Source of the DNA: Oscillospiraceae bacterium
Lineage (GTDB): Bacteria; Bacillota; Clostridia; Oscillospirales; Ruminococcaceae
Assembly (NCBI GenBank): GCA_017541275.1
Contig: JAFXZM010000019.1
Coordinates: 1 to 34,783 of the forward strand
DNA length: 34,783 nt
Direction of reading: 5' to 3'
Below, in pieces: positions 32,633 through 34,783 of this stretch; within the stretch, counting starts at the first letter, position 1, and every line of letters begins with the position of its first letter. A program made the position numbers and the translations under genes. The notes beneath the pieces are model-generated. The model was not told the origin of the DNA and did no database searches. It saw only the letters and a list, made by a program, of their open reading frames with translations.

Positions 32633-34783
32633 TTAGCTGAGGCTCCAGCTATCCATGGAAATATTGCTGTTGAATACAAAATAGAGGTTTGTTTTGCCGG
32701 AGAGACCGGATACAGCCGTCGTGATCTCCTGCATCGAGCCGCCTGCCGGAATCTCAATGTATGCAACCGGTGTACCGGATGCACTGCCGGTGCAGACCTT
32801 GATGATGCCGCCGCTCTGTGCGGAAGCCTTGACAGTAATCGCAGATGCGGATTTGCAGTCAACGCCGGTCACGCGGAACCAGTCGCCTTTTTCCGCGGCA
32901 ACGGTCGAGTTTCCGCTGCCTTCGATCTGAATGCCGCCCTCATGCGAGAAGGTTGCTGCTCGGACTGTCGTAAACGGATCAAGCGATTTGACCTGGGAAA
33001 CACCGGTCTTGGTGCCCTTGACCTGCTGCATCGTGCCGTCGGAATTCATGGTGATCTTGTCGATATGCGTGCTTCTGTAGCCCATATCCTTCAGATTCAT
33101 CACATCCTGGAGATACTGTGCATGATAGAACAGGTACCACTGTCCGTTGAATTCCATGATGGTGTGGTGATTGTTGCCGGTCGTGCCGAAGAAGTTGCCG
33201 ATATTCTTGAACACCTCGCCCTTATAGGTGAACGGGCCGAGGGGACTGTCGCTGACCATGTAGTCAATCGCGGCTGTGGAAAGGCCGTACTGGTTGCCGC
33301 CGGTGCTCCAGTTGGTGCAGTAGCTGTAGTAATACTTGCCGTTGTACTTGTGAATGCCGCTGTCCTCGAACATATACGGCGCATCAATGACCTGCGGCGT
33401 TCCGTCGATCGAGGTCATGCTGTCGCTGAGCTTGACGCAGCGGGCAGACTTCGGATGATCGGAGGGCTTGCCGTCCGTGCCGCCGCCGAAATACAGATAG
33501 CCTGTTCCGTCGTCATCGACAAGCACGGCGGGGTCAAAGACCCACGGGACATCGGTGCAGTTTGTGGTCTTGCGGTCGATCATTGCTTTGCCGTTCGGAT
33601 CGGACCACGGGCCGATCGGGCTGTCAGAGGTCAGCACGCCGATGCCGTTTGCGTTATTTGCAAAGTAGAGGAAGAACTTTTCCTTGCCGTTGATCTTTTT
33701 GTGGCAGGCGGTCGGTGCCCATGAGTTGCCTGCCCATTTTGCGATGCCGTTCTGACCGGCTGCATTGATGAGGCCGTGATCCGTCCAGTTGACGAGATCG
33801 TCGGAGGAAATGCAGCGCAGGCAGTTGATCGTGCTGTAGGTTTCCTTTGTGACCTGTCCGTTATTATACAGCAAATGGTCATCTGTCATATAGATGTAGA
33901 CTCTGCCGTCATATTCCATTACCCCGGGGTCGGCGCCGAAATAGTTGGAGATCAGCGGATTGAATTCGTTTTCGTTTTTATAGCTTTTTGCAAGGCTGAC
34001 GCTGCCGAATTTCTTTTCCATTTCCGTAAAGTCCACCTGCTGAATCTGCCGCTCCGGGAATTCTGCGGTCTGGCCGGTGAGGAACTGCACGAACCAGCTG
34101 ATGTCATCCTTGTCAACGGTGCCGCTGTAATTGACATCGGCTGCCTTTTCGGCTGCCTTTACTGCGAAGCCCTTGCGGATGCCGTACTTTGCGAGGGTCA
34201 GGTCGATCGCAGTGGTCTTGCCGTCGCCGTTGAGGTCAGCGAGCTTATAGTTGATCGGGGTCACACCCTTCGGGCCGTCGATCTGCGTGCCCTTCGGTGC
34301 GGCGATGACTTCATCGACGAGGAAGCTGCCGGTAGTGGATTCCGCTTCCACATAGATCTGGATATTTGTTGCATCAGACGGGATCGTGAACTCTGCGTTA
34401 TAGAGCTGTGCCCAGTCGCCTGCGGAGGAGACAGAAGCAATCTGCGGCCACTGTGTTTCGCCGCTTGCATCCTTGTATTCAAGGGTCAGGTGGAAGGTGT
34501 CGGAGCCGGTGGCGGGCTTTACGACTGCGCTGAAAGCGTAGGTCTCGCCGGCCTTGAGCTTGGAGGGCAGCGAATGAGTCGCACCGTTCCATGCAGCCTC
34601 ACGGCCCGTGCAGGACAGAGACTTGCTGCCTTCATAAGCATCGGAGCTGTTTGCGACGGAGGCGCTGCCTCTGCCGGAGAAGCCGTCGGTGCCGTTCTCG
34701 AAGGTGTAGTGGAACAGATAGCCGTTGGGATCGGGCTCTGCTTCGCCGGTCGAGATGACGAAGGTCGTCACGGACTGTGCCGG
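32633..34783 (-). CDS. Dockerin-containing GH43 xylan-degrading enzyme (5' end outside window)
   Basis: 716 residues are visible; the N-terminus, with its signal peptide, lies beyond the right edge. Numbered from the first visible codon, a CBM22-like module spans about 22-160 (YTFENGTDGFSGRGSAS). A type I dockerin spans about 180-238, with two calcium-loop repeats, DLNGDGKTTAIDLTLAK and DVNYSGTVDKDDISWFV. A GH43 five-bladed propeller (about 275-590) has likely catalytic D285 (GADPGV), D418 (FDPAV) and E473 (FEDSGIHK). A CBM6-like module ends the protein at about 595-716. GH43 enzymes are beta-xylosidases or alpha-L-arabinofuranosidases acting on arabinoxylan. The dockerin would plug the enzyme into a cohesin scaffold outside the cell. 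The internal position of the dockerin is unusual compared with Clostridium enzymes. A terminator follows. Confidence 0.93.
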   Translation of the reverse strand, partial: PAQSVTTFVISTGEAEPDPNGYLFHYTFENGTDGFSGRGSASVANSSDAYEGSKSLSCTGREAAWNGATHSLPSKLKAGETYAFSAVVKPATGSDTFHLTLEYKDASGETQWPQIASVSSAGDWAQLYNAEFTIPSDATNIQIYVEAESTTGSFLVDEVIAAPKGTQIDGPKGVTPINYKLADLNGDGKTTAIDLTLAKYGIRKGFAVKAAEKAADVNYSGTVDKDDISWFVQFLTGQTAEFPERQIQQVDFTEMEKKFGSVSLAKSYKNENEFNPLISNYFGADPGVMEYDGRVYIYMTDDHLLYNNGQVTKETYSTINCLRCISSDDLVNWTDHGLINAAGQNGIAKWAGNSWAPTACHKKINGKEKFFLYFANNANGIGVLTSDSPIGPWSDPNGKAMIDRKTTNCTDVPWVFDPAVLVDDDGTGYLYFGGGTDGKPSDHPKSARCVKLSDSMTSIDGTPQVIDAPYMFEDSGIHKYNGKYYYSYCTNWSTGGNQYGLSTAAIDYMVSDSPLGPFTYKGEVFKNIGNFFGTTGNNHHTIMEFNGQWYLFYHAQYLQDVMNLKDMGYRSTHIDKITMNSDGTMQQVKGTKTGVSQVKSLDPFTTVRAATFSHEGGIQIEGSGNSTVAAEKGDWFRVTGVDCKSASAITVKASAQSGGIIKVCTGSASGTPVAYIEIPAGGSMQEITTAVSGLSGKTNLYFVFNSNISMDSWSLS

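Overview
The window looks like a chromosomal segment of a gut or rumen Firmicute of the Ruminococcaceae/Oscillospiraceae type, most likely a Ruminococcus-like species. The pointers are a glycoside hydrolase with a type I dockerin at the right edge (a cellulosome signature), strong AGGAGG ribosome-binding sites, formate-tetrahydrofolate ligase, an acyl-CoA dehydratase activase, GC-rich coding sequence and family-like intergenic palindromes. No RNA genes, CRISPR array, phage genes or intact insertion sequence were seen. All 27 supported genes lie on the minus strand, so the region is read from high to low coordinates.

Right part (34783 to 27083): a partial CBM22-dockerin-GH43-CBM6 enzyme ends at 32633 before a clear terminator. 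A promoter at about 32400 then drives an ORF in which dephospho-CoA kinase runs in frame, without a stop, into an M18 aminopeptidase. Two tandem terminators follow. A second promoter drives a 994-residue BadF/BadG-type activase that appears to lack the C-terminal part of its long homologues.

Central part (27048 to 8376): a metallophosphoesterase and then about 18 kb of tightly packed, often overlapping genes for a cell-surface glycan. They encode a WbaP/CpsE-type initiating sugar-phosphate transferase, a Tim44-like membrane protein, ManC, Gmd and Rmd (together GDP-mannose to GDP-D-rhamnose), three dedicated glycosyltransferase genes, a GNAT acetyltransferase, two free methyltransferases, a Wzm/Wzt ABC exporter whose ATPase carries a C-terminal glycan-binding-type extension, and a 791-residue coiled-coil + glycosyltransferase + methyltransferase protein. 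The inferred pathway is a D-rhamnose-containing polysaccharide made on undecaprenyl phosphate, possibly end-capped by methylation, recognised by the Wzt C-domain and exported by Wzm/Wzt. This resembles the logic of A-band/O9a-type O antigens and of Geobacillus S-layer glycans.

Left part (8351 to 1): a three-gene operon (membrane protein of unknown function, zinc-ribbon membrane protein, zinc-dependent phospholipase C/P1-nuclease-like protein) ends in a terminator. A gene-poor stretch of about 1 kb follows, holding an inverted-repeat element. Then come fhs with its own strong promoter, putP with a terminator, and an AraC/GyrI-like regulator with a tiny exported protein. The far left end is an intergenic palindromic repeat whose relative is found at 32484-32547.
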